From an uncultured Hymenobacter sp. (GTDB lineage Bacteria; Bacteroidota; Bacteroidia; Cytophagales; Hymenobacteraceae): a stretch of 64,000 nucleotides of DNA. Below are positions 9,650 through 19,963 of this stretch, in pieces (the stretch's first letter is position 1; every line of letters starts with the position of its first letter). Location: positions 1 through 64,000 of the forward strand of contig CAJYVK010000374.1 of assembly GCA_913778455.1 (NCBI GenBank). The letters are read 5' to 3'. Both the position numbers and the translations under genes were made by a program. The notes below the pieces were generated by a model. It ran no database searches. It saw only the letters and a program-made list of their open reading frames with translations, and was not told where the DNA came from.

Positions 9650-10417
9650 CTATTCGTACAAGTCAGCCGTGTCGGCCGCCGCCAGCTCTATAAAAAACTG
9701 GCTGACCTCGGCGACGATGGCGGCCAGAAAGGCTTCGCCCTTAGCGGCGGTGGCGGCGGCGGGGTCGCCCGCGCCCGTGTCGGCCGTTACCTTGCTCCAC
9801 TCGCGCTGTGCCCAGGCCCAGCTGCGCAAGGCCCGAATGCGAAACTGCTTGTTGGCCCCGGGGCCGGCCTCGGCCAGCGGGCGCACCAGCTCGGGGGCGA
9901 GGTGCAGCATCATGCTCGTTTCCATCTCATCGGCGTGGTCGCCGGGGGCGCTGAAAAAGGCGTTGCGGTCCACTACCCGGAACAGGGTGGCGGTGCTCAG
10001 AAAGACGCCGGGAAACTCGGCTTGCAGCTCGCGCAGCATCTGGCGGAAATCATTGCCCCCGTGGCCGTTGAGTACCACTAATTTGGGAATGCCCTGGCGG
10101 GCCAGCACCTGCACTACGTCGCGCAGAATGGCCAGCTGGGTGCTGGGATTCAGGTTGATGTCCAGCGTGATGTCGAGCTGCCCGGTATTGACGCCAAACG
10201 GAATGGCGGGCAGCACCATTACCTTGGCCCCCTGCTCCCAGGCGAGGCGGGCGGCCTCGGCGGCCACGTACTCGCACTGGTAATTATCGGTGCCGTAGGG
10301 GAGGTGGTAGTTGTGAGCCTCGGTAGCTCCCCAGGGAAGTACGACCACTTCCACGGCGGTTTCTTTGACGGCCTGCCAGGTGGTTTCGGCCAGGATGTAA
10401 GGGCGGGGTGAAGGCAT
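9650..10417 (-). CDS. Creatininase family protein
   Basis: VVVLPWGATEAHNYHLPYGTDNYQCE...VVLNGHGGNDFRQMLRELQ...GDHADEMETSMMLHLAPE. Confidence 0.9.
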   Translation of the reverse strand: MPSPRPYILAETTWQAVKETAVEVVVLPWGATEAHNYHLPYGTDNYQCEYVAAEAARLAWEQGAKVMVLPAIPFGVNTGQLDITLDINLNPSTQLAILRDVVQVLARQGIPKLVVLNGHGGNDFRQMLRELQAEFPGVFLSTATLFRVVDRNAFFSAPGDHADEMETSMMLHLAPELVRPLAEAGPGANKQFRIRALRSWAWAQREWSKVTADTGAGDPAAATAAKGEAFLAAIVAEVSQFFIELAAADTADLYE

Positions 10418-10441
10418 AAAATCAGGGAGGAAAAGGAAGGG

Positions 10442-10846
10442 CTAGCCGGCCGAAAGCGGGTCGAGGCACAGCCGGTTGCGCTGCCCGTGCAGCACCAGGA
10501 TGACGATGTAGAGTCCGTAGAGCATTTGGTCGCCCACCAGGCTCCATTTTTCCAATAGGCTACTGCCGAAGACCAAGCTCATGATCACCAGCATGGCCGC
10601 CACCAGCGCCGGGCGGGTAAATAGCCCCAGCAGTAGCAGTAGCCCAATGCCACCTTCCACGAATGGCAGGGCGGTGGCGTAGGCGCTCACCAGGCCCGGG
10701 GGCAGCGGCGCGGCCGCAAATTCCTTGACGATGCCCGCCCGAAATGCCGCCAGCTTGGGCAGGCGCACCAGCCCGTGCAGCAGGAAATTCAGCCCCAGCA
10801 GCAGGCGGCCCAGCACGAAGGCTAGCTCGAAGTTGGTGAGTTTCAT
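10442..10846 (-). CDS. DoxX family membrane protein
   Basis: Start MKLTNFELAFVLGRLLLGLNFLLHGLVRLPKL; four predicted TM segments. Confidence 0.82.
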   Translation of the reverse strand: MKLTNFELAFVLGRLLLGLNFLLHGLVRLPKLAAFRAGIVKEFAAAPLPPGLVSAYATALPFVEGGIGLLLLLGLFTRPALVAAMLVIMSLVFGSSLLEKWSLVGDQMLYGLYIVILVLHGQRNRLCLDPLSAG

Positions 10847-11003
10847 AAGACATTGGGAAGCGTACGCGCCGACTTTACGCACGCTACGGGGCGAAGTTGA
10901 GTCGGCTGAACGGCGTGACGGCGCAACCACGGGCCAGGAACAGCGTCGCTATCCGTCCGCCCAGAAATGGCGGGCCGTCGCTGCTAATTTCTTGTGTTGA
11001 CCT

Positions 11004-11954
11004 ATGCTTAATATTTCTCGTCGGATTACCGTGGGCGCGTTGGCGCTGGTCTTGGGGCTGGCTGGGCCGTTGATGACGCGGGCACAGGGGCCGGCTGGCG
11101 CCGCCGAGCCTGCGCTTACTACCGCGGGCCGGGCGCTGTTTGCCGGTTCGCCCACACCGCAGCTCGTGGCCCGGCAGTTTGCCTTTACCGAGGGGCCAGC
11201 TGTGGACCGGGCGGGCAATATCTTCTTCACCGACCAGCCCAACGATAAAATCTGGAAGTACGACTTGGCGGGTAAGCTCAGCGTGTTCCTCAGCCCCGCC
11301 GGGCGGGCCAATGGGATGTATTTCGACAAGCGAGGCTACCTCATCGCCTGCGCCGATGCCCAAGGGGAATTGTGGTCCGTTGCGCCCGACGGCAAAACGA
11401 CCGTGCTGCTGCGCGACGTGGCTGGCCAGCGTCTCAACGGTCCCAACGACGTGTGGGTGGCCCCCAGGGGCGGGCTTTATTTCACCGACCCCTACTACAA
11501 GCGCGACTACTGGCCCGCCACCCGCCCGGCTGCCATTGCCCAGTACGTGTACTACCTGGCCCCCGGGGCCACCCAGCCGGTGGCCGTCGAAACCACGCTG
11601 ACGAAGCCCAACGGCCTCATCGGCACGCCCGACGGCCGCACGCTCTACGTGGCCGACATCGAAGCCAACAAAACCTACCGCTACCGGCTCGGGGCCGATG
11701 GACAACTGCTCGACAAGCAGCTCTTCGTGGCGCAGGGCTCCGACGGCATGACGCTCGACGAGCGCGGCAACGTGTACCTCACCGGCCAGGGCGTTACCAT
11801 CTACAGTCCCGCCGGCCAGCGCCTGGCCCACCTCGACGTGCCCGCCCCCTGGACGGCCAACCTCTGCTTCGGCGGCAAGGATATGCGCACGCTCTTCATC
11901 ACCGCCTCCGAAGCCGTGTACACCGTGCCCATGCGCGTGCGCGGCAGCCGCTAG
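11004..11954 (+). CDS. SMP-30/gluconolactonase family protein
   Basis: Signal peptide; FTEGPAVDRAGNIFFTDQPNDKIWKYD...RLNGPNDVWVAPRGGLYFTDPYY...LTKPNGLIGTPDGRTLYVAD. Confidence 0.9.
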   Translation: MLNISRRITVGALALVLGLAGPLMTRAQGPAGAAEPALTTAGRALFAGSPTPQLVARQFAFTEGPAVDRAGNIFFTDQPNDKIWKYDLAGKLSVFLSPAGRANGMYFDKRGYLIACADAQGELWSVAPDGKTTVLLRDVAGQRLNGPNDVWVAPRGGLYFTDPYYKRDYWPATRPAAIAQYVYYLAPGATQPVAVETTLTKPNGLIGTPDGRTLYVADIEANKTYRYRLGADGQLLDKQLFVAQGSDGMTLDERGNVYLTGQGVTIYSPAGQRLAHLDVPAPWTANLCFGGKDMRTLFITASEAVYTVPMRVRGSR

Positions 11955-12101
11955 AAGCAGGGAGATAAACCCCGCGGAACCCTGCGCTTTCACCCGGCGC
12001 AGCCCGGCGGGAAAACTATCCCGCCCGGCCCAACCTTCGGTTGAGAAAGGGAGTAACTACTTGGTAATCGGTGCTTACTCATTCCTTTTCCACTCGCTGC
12101 C

Positions 12102-13694
12102 ATGATAACTACCTCTACTCCGTGGGGCCGGGCCAGCCGCCTGGCCGGGGTCCTGCTGCTGGCTGGCCTGGCCCGCCCGGCGCAGGCCCAGCTGCCCGCC
12201 CCGACGCCCGTCACGCTTACCGTGCCGGCGGGCTTGGCCACTGCGCCTTTCCAGGAGCCGCGCACCGTGCAGGTGCCCACAGGCTTTAGCATCGCGGTGT
12301 ACGCCCGGGTGCCGGGGGCGCGGTTTCTGGCGCTCACGCCCGATGGCAGCTTGCTCGTGTCGCAGCCCGGGGCGGGTAAGGTGGCGCTGGTGCGGCCCGG
12401 CAGCGCGGGCAGCCTGCCCACGGTGACGGATTTTGTGACCGGCCTACGCAACCCCCACGATTTGGTGTTTCACACCATCGGCAGTACGACCTACCTCTAC
12501 GTGGCCGAGAGCCACCAGATAAACCGCTACGTGTACCAGGCCGGTAACCTCACCGCCCAGGGGCGGCAGGTCGTCATTACCGGCCTGCCCGATGCCAGCA
12601 CGCCCGAACTGAATGGTACCTACGGCCACCAACTCAAGAACCTGGCCCTCGATGGCAATCATAAGCTCTACGTGAGCATTGCCTCGACCTGCAACGTGTG
12701 CCTCTCCGACACCCAGAGCGACCCCAAGCGGGCGGCCATCTACCAGTATGACGCCGATGGTACCAACCGCCGGCTCTTTGCCCAGGGCCTGCGCAATGCC
12801 GAGGGGCTGGCCTTCGTGCCCGGTACTAACACCCTGTGGGTGACCGTGAACAGCCGCGACAACACCCCCTATCCCAAGCAGGATAACACCGGGCAGTACG
12901 GCCAGGTGATTCCGAGCTACGTGGACAACCACCCGCCTGACCTGTTCACCAAGGTAATCGACGGCGGCAACTACGGCTGGCCCTTCGCCAACCCCAACCC
13001 CGACGCGGGTTTCGACAACATGCCCTACGACCTCGACTACGATATGAACCGTACCGGGGCGGTGCCGCTCAGCACGTTTACGCCCGTCAGCAAGGGGATT
13101 CAGGCGCACTCGGCGGCGCTGGGGCTCACGTTCTTGCAGGGCACGGCCTTTCCGGCTGCCTACGCCAGCGGGGCCGTGGTGGCCCTGCACGGCTCTTGGA
13201 ACCGTACCACGCCCACCGGCTACAAGGTGGTGTATTTTCCCTGGGATGCCACCACCCAGACGCCCGGGGCGCAGGCCGACCTCGTCACTGGCTTCACGAG
13301 CGGCGGCAGCGTCTGGGGCCGCCCCGTGGATACGGCCGTGGACCCGCAGGGGCGGCTCTTCATTTCCGACGACCAGAGCGGGACCATCTACCAGCTCAGC
13401 GGGCCCGCTGGGGCGCTGGCTGCTACGCCCGGCGCGGGCGGCAGCGCCCCGGCGCGACTCTATCCCAACCCCGCCGTTAGCGGCGCGGCTATGCTCGACC
13501 TTACGGCCCTGCCGGCGGGCCGCTACACCGCTACTGTACTTGACTTGTTGGGCCGGCCGGTGCTGCCCGCCGAGGGAGTGGCGGGGGGTAGCCAAGTGGA
13601 ACTGGCGGGGCTAGCGCAACTCAGCCGCGGAGCCTACCTGTTGCGCATTCAGGGGGAGCAGGTAAGCCAGGTGGTACGCTTCGTGCGACAGTAG
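12102..13694 (+). CDS. PQQ-dependent sugar dehydrogenase/sorbosone dehydrogenase-like protein with T9SS sorting domain
   Basis: GFSIAVYARVPGARFLALTPDGSLLVSQPGAGKVAL...LRNPHDLVF...ALHGSWNRTTPTGYKVV. C-terminal ARLYPNPAVSGAAMLDL...GAYLLRIQGEQVSQVVRFVRQ. Confidence 0.87.
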   Translation: MITTSTPWGRASRLAGVLLLAGLARPAQAQLPAPTPVTLTVPAGLATAPFQEPRTVQVPTGFSIAVYARVPGARFLALTPDGSLLVSQPGAGKVALVRPGSAGSLPTVTDFVTGLRNPHDLVFHTIGSTTYLYVAESHQINRYVYQAGNLTAQGRQVVITGLPDASTPELNGTYGHQLKNLALDGNHKLYVSIASTCNVCLSDTQSDPKRAAIYQYDADGTNRRLFAQGLRNAEGLAFVPGTNTLWVTVNSRDNTPYPKQDNTGQYGQVIPSYVDNHPPDLFTKVIDGGNYGWPFANPNPDAGFDNMPYDLDYDMNRTGAVPLSTFTPVSKGIQAHSAALGLTFLQGTAFPAAYASGAVVALHGSWNRTTPTGYKVVYFPWDATTQTPGAQADLVTGFTSGGSVWGRPVDTAVDPQGRLFISDDQSGTIYQLSGPAGALAATPGAGGSAPARLYPNPAVSGAAMLDLTALPAGRYTATVLDLLGRPVLPAEGVAGGSQVELAGLAQLSRGAYLLRIQGEQVSQVVRFVRQ

Positions 13695-13885
13695 GCGTAA
13701 TTTTTTTAAGCCAGGCGGCTTGGCGTGGCAAGTAGCTGGGGAATAGCCAGGAGGAAATATGGTAGGGGAGTGGGTAAGCTGGGCGTTAGTTGCTGAGCAA
13801 TAAGCTATTGGTGTCTGAAGGCCGTACGCTAGGCCGGTGCCCAAGGGGTGTCCGGCTCGGTCTTCTACTTCTTCACTTGCTGCCT

Positions 13886-14908
13886 ATGCTTTCCAACCAC
13901 ACCTCGCGGGCCGGTACGCCCGCCTTCATGCCTGTAGTGGCGGGCCTGCACGTGCTGCGCAACGTGTTCGTCAACCTCTACTACGTCGCGGCCGACCCCA
14001 GCCAGCCAACCGGCGAGTGGGTGCTTATCGACGCTGGCCTGCCCGGCGCGGCCTCGACCATCCGGCGGCACGCGGCCGAGGTGTTCGGGACCGACAATCC
14101 CCCCGTAGCCATCGTGCTGACGCACGCTCACTTCGACCACGCCGGTAGCCTCGACGACCTCGTGGACGCCTGGCCCGGCGTGCCGGTGTACGCCCATCCG
14201 CTGGAACTGCCCTACCTCACCGGCCGCTCCAGCTACCCCCCGCCCGACCCCACCGTGGGCGGCGGCCTCATGGCCTGGAGTTCTTTCCTCTACCCCAAAC
14301 ACCCCTACGACCTCGGCGAGCGCGTGCACGCCCTGCCTGCCGATAACTCCGTGCCCGGCCTACCGGGCTGGCGCTGGGTGCCCACGCCGGGCCACACGCC
14401 CGGCCACGTTTCCTTTTTCCGTGAGACTGATAGCGTGCTGGTTGCCGGCGATGCCTTCACTACGGTAGTAGCCGAATCGGGCCTGGCGACCCTCACGCAG
14501 CGGCAGGTGGTGCACGGCCCGCCCGCCTATTTCACGCCCGACTGGGACGCGGCCCGCCTGTCGGTTGCCACTCTGTTGGGCCTGGCCCCCGAGGTGGCCG
14601 CCACCGGCCACGGCATCCCCATGCACGGGGCCGAGCTACGCCGGCAATTGGAGCGGTTGGCCGTCAATTTCAACGCCGACAGCCGCCCTCGCCTGGGTCG
14701 CTACGCCCACGAGTCCGCCGTCGCCGATGCCAGCGGCGTGCGCTCGGTGCCCCCGCCGCTCGTGAGCCCTTGGGTAAAGGCGCTGGCCCTCGCGGGCGTG
14801 GCCCTGGCTGGGGTGGCGCTGGCCGCCAGCGGTAAGCGCCGGAAGACGAAGACTTACCGCGCCTGGTACCGCGACCAGCCCGCCCGGCCGCGTGGGAAGT
14901 TGGTGTAG
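13886..14908 (+). CDS. MBL-fold metallo-hydrolase
   Basis: VLTHAHFDHAGSLDDL (HxHxDH motif); GHTPGHVSFF. Confidence 0.9.
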   Translation: MLSNHTSRAGTPAFMPVVAGLHVLRNVFVNLYYVAADPSQPTGEWVLIDAGLPGAASTIRRHAAEVFGTDNPPVAIVLTHAHFDHAGSLDDLVDAWPGVPVYAHPLELPYLTGRSSYPPPDPTVGGGLMAWSSFLYPKHPYDLGERVHALPADNSVPGLPGWRWVPTPGHTPGHVSFFRETDSVLVAGDAFTTVVAESGLATLTQRQVVHGPPAYFTPDWDAARLSVATLLGLAPEVAATGHGIPMHGAELRRQLERLAVNFNADSRPRLGRYAHESAVADASGVRSVPPPLVSPWVKALALAGVALAGVALAASGKRRKTKTYRAWYRDQPARPRGKLV

Positions 14909-14972
14909 CGCGGACTTTGTAGCCCGCCTTTCGTTAGGCGATCGAACGCGGATTACAAAGTCCGCGCTACAA
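14903..14972. repeat. Family C inverted repeat, copy 2
   Basis: GTGTAGCGCGGACTTTGTAG ... TTACAAAGTCCGCGCTAC. Confidence 0.75.
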
Positions 14973-14996
14973 CGTGCCAGTCCCGACCTTTTCATG

Positions 14997-15027
14997 AAAA
15001 AGGGCGAGCCGACGGCTCACCCTTTTC
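14997..15027. terminator. Hairpin terminator
   Basis: AAAAGGGCGAGCC-GACGGCTCACCCTTTT. Confidence 0.75.
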
Positions 15028-15050
15028 GATTTGCATAGCAGTTAGTAGGA

Positions 15051-16856
15051 TTACTTCTGCTTGGCCGCCCAGGCGTCCATTTTCGTTTCGAGCACGGCCA
15101 GCGGCATTACGCCGTCTTTCAGCAGCTCATCGTGAAAATCGCTGAGCTTGAACTTACTGCCCAGCTCTTTCTCGTACTTCGTGCGCAGCTCGCGGATTTT
15201 GAGCTGGCCGGTTTTGTAGCTCAGCGCCTGGCCGGGGATGGCCATATAGCGCTCAATCTCGGCTGTGGCCCCGTCCTCACTGATGGGCTCCTGGGCCATC
15301 ATGTACTTGATGGCTTCCTCGCGGGTCATGTTGCGCGAGTGCAGGCCGGTATCCACCACGAGGCGCACGGCGCGGTGCATCTCGTCGCCGAGCGCGCCCA
15401 TGTACTGGTAGGGGTCGGTGTAGAGACCCAACTCCTTGCCCAGGCTTTCGCAGTAGAGTGCCCAGCCCTCGCCCATGGCCCCGTACCACGCAAACTGCCG
15501 GAACTTAGGCAAATCCTGGTTTTCCTGCTGCAAGGAAGTCTGGTAGTGGTGGCCCGGGATGGCCTCGTGCAAGAACAGCGACTCCATGCCCGAGGTGGTG
15601 TTAAACGTCTTGGCGTCCACAATCGGCACGTAGAAAATGCCCGGCCGCGAGCCATCGGGGGCACCCGGGTTGTACTCGGCCGAGGCCGAGGCGGCGCGGA
15701 AAGCTTCCGTCTGCCGAATCTCGAACGGCGTCTTGGGCGTGCGCCCAAACATCTTTTTCAGGTTCGGGTCGATGGTCGCCTGAATTTTGCGGAAGGCGTC
15801 CAGCACCTGGCTGGGCTGGGTGTAGGGCATGAATTTCTTATCCGTCTTCAGGTAGTTGAAGAAGGCCGGCAAATCGCCCTTGAAGCCCACCTGGGCCTTC
15901 ACTTTCTCCATTTCGCCCTTGATGCGCGCCACCTCTGCGAGGCCCGTCTGGTAGATTTCCGCGGGTGTCTTGCTGGTGGTAGTCCAGTAGGCTACGTCGT
16001 AGGTGTAAATTCCCGCCCCGCCCGGCACCGCCGCAATCCCGCTCGTGGGCCGCGCCTTGGGCAGGTATTCGGTCGCCAGGAAATCACCCAGCTTCTTGTA
16101 CGTGGGCACCAGCTCGGTCATGATGGCCTGGCGATAGGCTTCGGTCAGGCGCTTTTTATCGGCCTCCGAAAAGTCTTTCGGAAACGCCTTGATGGGGCCG
16201 TAAAACAGCGACTGGCTGGGGTCAGTCACGGCGATATCCTTGCCGCGCATCTGCGGAATCATCTTCACCACGAGCGATTTGGGCAGAACCACGCCAGCCT
16301 TCATCCCGCGCCGGAAATTGCCGATGGCCGAGTCGCTCCACGCCACGAAGCCGTGCACCCGCCCCAGCCAGTTGTCGTAGTCCTTCACCGTCTTAAACGG
16401 CTGGTTGCCCGAGCCCGAGCCGTACTGTCCCAGCGTAAGCGGCAGCCCCCAAAACTGCTGAAACGGCATCATCCAGGTGTTGAGTTTCAGGCCGTCCAGG
16501 CGCTGCTTCATCTCGTACTGGAAGATGTCGTAGCTGATTTTGTCGTTGTCGTCCAGGCTATTGCGATCAAATTTTTCGAGCCGCGTCAGGTAGTCTTGGT
16601 AAAAAGTGCGCAGCGTGTCGCGGTAGGCCTGGGTCTGGTCGTTGGGCAACTGGTCGTTGAAGCGGTTGTCGCCCTGGCCGGTGGCGGCCAGCGGGTCGAG
16701 GCGCGACTGCTTTTCCCAGTATTGGCCAAACAGGCCGCTCAAGTCCTTATTACCGCCGCTGGCCGCCGCCTGGGTTTTGTCAGAAGAAGTAGACGACTGG
16801 CAGCCGGCCAGCCACAAAGCCGCGGCGGCCAGGGCCGCGTGCGCGAGGTATTTCAT
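15051..16856 (-). CDS. DUF885 family lipoprotein
   Basis: Start MKYLAHAALAAAALWLAGCQSS (lipobox); SGMESLFLHEAIPGHHYQTSLQQE (HExxH-like). Confidence 0.88.
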   Translation of the reverse strand: MKYLAHAALAAAALWLAGCQSSTSSDKTQAAASGGNKDLSGLFGQYWEKQSRLDPLAATGQGDNRFNDQLPNDQTQAYRDTLRTFYQDYLTRLEKFDRNSLDDNDKISYDIFQYEMKQRLDGLKLNTWMMPFQQFWGLPLTLGQYGSGSGNQPFKTVKDYDNWLGRVHGFVAWSDSAIGNFRRGMKAGVVLPKSLVVKMIPQMRGKDIAVTDPSQSLFYGPIKAFPKDFSEADKKRLTEAYRQAIMTELVPTYKKLGDFLATEYLPKARPTSGIAAVPGGAGIYTYDVAYWTTTSKTPAEIYQTGLAEVARIKGEMEKVKAQVGFKGDLPAFFNYLKTDKKFMPYTQPSQVLDAFRKIQATIDPNLKKMFGRTPKTPFEIRQTEAFRAASASAEYNPGAPDGSRPGIFYVPIVDAKTFNTTSGMESLFLHEAIPGHHYQTSLQQENQDLPKFRQFAWYGAMGEGWALYCESLGKELGLYTDPYQYMGALGDEMHRAVRLVVDTGLHSRNMTREEAIKYMMAQEPISEDGATAEIERYMAIPGQALSYKTGQLKIRELRTKYEKELGSKFKLSDFHDELLKDGVMPLAVLETKMDAWAAKQK

Positions 16857-16914
16857 CAGAAAGAAGGTTAGGGTAGAAGTGTGACTCGTCAAATAACGCA
16901 CAAAAAAACGTCTA

Positions 16915-16975
16915 TCATGCTTATCTGGCGCCTGCTTGCCCGATGCTTCGGCAAGCAGACGCCAGATAAGCATGA
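16915..16975. repeat. Family B palindromic repeat (variant), copy 1
   Basis: TCATGCTTATCTGGCGCCTGCTTGCC ... GGCAAGCAGACGCCAGATAAGCATGA, 25/26 arm match. Confidence 0.85.
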
Positions 16976-17033
16976 CAACCGGGTTGGTTGACAGCTTCGA
17001 GAGGTGTTACGAAAGATAAGTCGCCAAAAAAAC

Positions 17034-17123
17034 GTCCGTCATGTTGACGAAGGAAGCATCTTATCACGCTGGAGTCGAGTCGTGCGAACCTGATAAGATG
17101 CTTCCTTCGTCAGCATGACGGAC
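17034..17123. repeat. Family B palindromic repeat, copy 2
   Basis: GTCCGTCATGTTGACGAAGGAAGCATCTTATC ... GATAAGATGCTTCCTTCGTCAGCATGACGGAC, 31/32 arm match. Confidence 0.9.
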
Positions 17124-17184
17124 GTAAAGGAAGCCGTGAAGAAGCAGCTGCGTAAAGTAAATAGGGCGAAGCTGTTCTGAGCGC

Positions 17185-19824
17185 CTAGCCCTCTTTCAGG
17201 CTGGCCTCGTACTCGTCGAGCTTCTTGAGCGTGCCAGCGATGTTCTCGGTCAGCAGCACGACTACCGAGCCCTCGGGAGCCGTGGCTAGCACGTGGTCGA
17301 TGGCATCCAGCTCGTTCTCAATGTACGTCACGGGTAGTTCCGGCTTATCCAGCCGCAGGCCGCGCGTCATGATCTCCTGTAGGAACTCGGCCGACTTGCC
17401 ACGCAGGTCGCGGTCTTGCCGCAGCACTACCTCGTCGAAGATGCGGCCCGCGATGCGCGAGAAGCCCAGCGTATCCTCGTCGCGGCGGTCACCCAGGCCC
17501 GAGACCACGCCAATCTTGCGGGTGGCGGTGGTGGCGTTCATAAAATCAGCGAACTTGCTGATACCCGCTGTATTGTGCGCGTAATCGACGATTACCTCGA
17601 AGCGCGGAAACTTATAGACGTTCATGCGGCCCGGCGTCTTGGTTGCCGAGGGCACGAAGGTGCGGAAGGCCGTTTTGATGGCATCCTTGTCGAAGCCCGC
17701 CAGGTAGCCGGCGAGCCCGGCGGCCAGTGCGTTTTCGATGTTGAAGGTGGCTCGCCCCCCGAACGTAACCGGAAACTCGGCCGCCCGGTCGATGCGCAGC
17801 TTGTACGAGTTTTTGTAAATCGTGAGGTAGCCTTCCTCGTACACCGCCGCCACGCCGCCGGCCTCCACGTGCTCTTGAATGCGCGGGTTGTCTTCGTGCA
17901 TCGAGAAATAGGCCACCTTGCAGTCGAGGTTACGGCCCATCTCGTACACTAGGTCGTCGTCGGCGTTGAGCACGGCCCAGCCGTTTTTGCGCACCGTGCG
18001 GGGTAGCACGCCCTTCACGGCGGCCATCTCCTCCACGGTGTAGATGTCGCGCAGGCCCAGGTGGTCGGCGGCCACGTTGGTCACTACCGCGATGTCGCAG
18101 GTGTGGAAGCCCAGCCCCGAGCGCAGCATGCCGCCGCGGGCCGTTTCGAGCACCGCGTAGTTTACCGTGGGGTCTTTGAGCACGAACTCAGCGCTTTGCC
18201 CGCCGGTGCAGTCGCCCTTTTGCAGTTGCACGCCTTGGATATAAATGCCGTCGGTAGTCGTGAAGCCTACTTTGTAACCGGTGCTGGCTACGAGGTGCGC
18301 GATGAGGCGGGTGGTCGTGGTCTTGCCGTTGGTACCCGTGATGGCGATAATCGGCACCCGCGCCTCGGCACCGGGCGGAAACAGCATGTCAATCACCGGG
18401 GCGGCCACGTTGCGCGGTAGGCCGTAGGTGGGCGCAATGTGCATCCGGAAGCCGGGAGCCGCGTTTACCTCAATCACCGCGCCCCGGGTCTGGTTCAGTG
18501 GGATGGCAATGTCGCTGGTCAGCAGATCGATGCCGCAGATGTCGAGGCCCACGATGCCAGCCACGCGCTCGGCCAGCAGCACGTTGTAGGGGTCTACGAG
18601 GTCGGTCACGTCGGTAGCCGTGCCGCCGGTGCTGATGTTGGCCGTGCTCTTGAGGTATATCGTTTCGCCGGCTGGCAGTACCGATTCGAGCGTCAAATCC
18701 TTGCCTTTTAGAATGTCCAGCGTGTGCTGGTCGGCCTTGATGGCGGTAAGCACCTTTTCATGGCCCACGCCCCGGCGCGGATCTTTATTTACCTCGTCGA
18801 TGAGCTGCTGAATGGTGTGCTCGCCGGTGCCGGTCACGGCGGCGGGGGTGCGCTTGGCAGCGGCAATGAGTTTGCCGTTGACTACCAGCAGGCGGTAGTC
18901 GTCGCCCTGCACGTACTGCTCCACAATCACCGCCCGTGAGTACTCCTTGGCGGCCTTGAGGCCCTCCACGGCGTCTTCCCAGTTCATAATGCGGATGGTC
19001 GCGCCCTTGCCGTGGTTGCCGTCGAGCGGCTTGGTCACGATGGGGAAGCCCAGCTCCTCGATAGCGTCGCGCAGGCCATCCTCCGAATACACCGTGGTGC
19101 CGCGCGGCACCGGCACGCCGCCGTCGGCCAGCATGGCCTTGGTGCGGTTCTTATTGCCCGCTACTTCCACGCCCGCGTGCGAGGTCAGGTTGGTGGTAGT
19201 AGCCCAGATGCGGCGCTGATTTACTCCGTAGCCGAGCTGGATGATGTTGCTGTTCTTGAGCTGAATGTAGGGAATGTTGCGCGAGGCTGCCTCGGCCACG
19301 ATGCTCCAGGTGCTGGGGCCGAAAAATTCCTCTTCCCGAATGTCGTGCAGCTCGTCGATAATGGGCTTGATGTTGAAATCCTCGCCTTTGCAGAGCGCTT
19401 CGACCAAATCGACGGCCGCCTCGGCGGCGTAGCGCCCGGCGCGTTCCTCCTGGTAGGCGAAGACGACGTACTCCACTCCTTCCTCGCGGGCGGGGTCGCT
19501 CTTGCCCCAGAATACCGGCATACCCGCCTGGCGCTGCAACTCCAGCGCCACGTGCTGGATAACGTGGCCCAGCGGCTCGCCGTCTGCGAGCTGTTCCTGG
19601 GTCAGGGGTGGGTGTTTGGCCAGCTGCTTGCTGCTGGGGCGGGCAGTTTGGTGGGGCTGCCCCAGGCCGGGCAGCAGGGCGGTGAGGCGCTCGGCGAAGT
19701 CATCGATGGTGTTACTCCACTCGCCGGCAAACTCTTGTAAATCAACTTTGCATACGATTAATCGGTAGTGCTTTACCGACCAGTAGCTCGGCCCGCGCAT
19801 GGTGCGGAGGTCAATAATCTTCAT
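17185..19824 (-). CDS. cphA: Cyanophycin synthetase
   Basis: ATP-grasp region (GNHGKGATIRIMNWEDAVEGLKAAKEYSRAVIVEQYVQGDDYRLLVVNGKLIAAAKRTPAAVTGTGEHTIQQLI) followed by Mur-ligase region (AITGTNGKTTTTRLIAHL). Confidence 0.93.
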   Translation of the reverse strand: MKIIDLRTMRGPSYWSVKHYRLIVCKVDLQEFAGEWSNTIDDFAERLTALLPGLGQPHQTARPSSKQLAKHPPLTQEQLADGEPLGHVIQHVALELQRQAGMPVFWGKSDPAREEGVEYVVFAYQEERAGRYAAEAAVDLVEALCKGEDFNIKPIIDELHDIREEEFFGPSTWSIVAEAASRNIPYIQLKNSNIIQLGYGVNQRRIWATTTNLTSHAGVEVAGNKNRTKAMLADGGVPVPRGTTVYSEDGLRDAIEELGFPIVTKPLDGNHGKGATIRIMNWEDAVEGLKAAKEYSRAVIVEQYVQGDDYRLLVVNGKLIAAAKRTPAAVTGTGEHTIQQLIDEVNKDPRRGVGHEKVLTAIKADQHTLDILKGKDLTLESVLPAGETIYLKSTANISTGGTATDVTDLVDPYNVLLAERVAGIVGLDICGIDLLTSDIAIPLNQTRGAVIEVNAAPGFRMHIAPTYGLPRNVAAPVIDMLFPPGAEARVPIIAITGTNGKTTTTRLIAHLVASTGYKVGFTTTDGIYIQGVQLQKGDCTGGQSAEFVLKDPTVNYAVLETARGGMLRSGLGFHTCDIAVVTNVAADHLGLRDIYTVEEMAAVKGVLPRTVRKNGWAVLNADDDLVYEMGRNLDCKVAYFSMHEDNPRIQEHVEAGGVAAVYEEGYLTIYKNSYKLRIDRAAEFPVTFGGRATFNIENALAAGLAGYLAGFDKDAIKTAFRTFVPSATKTPGRMNVYKFPRFEVIVDYAHNTAGISKFADFMNATTATRKIGVVSGLGDRRDEDTLGFSRIAGRIFDEVVLRQDRDLRGKSAEFLQEIMTRGLRLDKPELPVTYIENELDAIDHVLATAPEGSVVVLLTENIAGTLKKLDEYEASLKEG

Positions 19825-19919
19825 ATAGCCAAAACAGGGATAAGACGCCGGCCCGGCCAGCGGTGCGGCAAGGTAGGTAGTACGCTGCTTAATCCGCCTG
19901 CGTTGGCCTTTTTGGCCAC

Positions 19920-19959
19920 GAAAAAGCCCCCGCCGCTTCGTTGAGAAGCAGCGGGGGCT
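19920..19959. terminator. Intrinsic terminator near tRNA-Cys
   Basis: AAAAAGCCCCCGC...GCGGGGGCT hairpin. Confidence 0.7.
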
Positions 19960-19963
19960 GTCG

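Noticed and set aside
15132-16871. 579-aa plus-strand ORF opposite the DUF885 gene
   Set aside because: Antisense shadow of a real gene.
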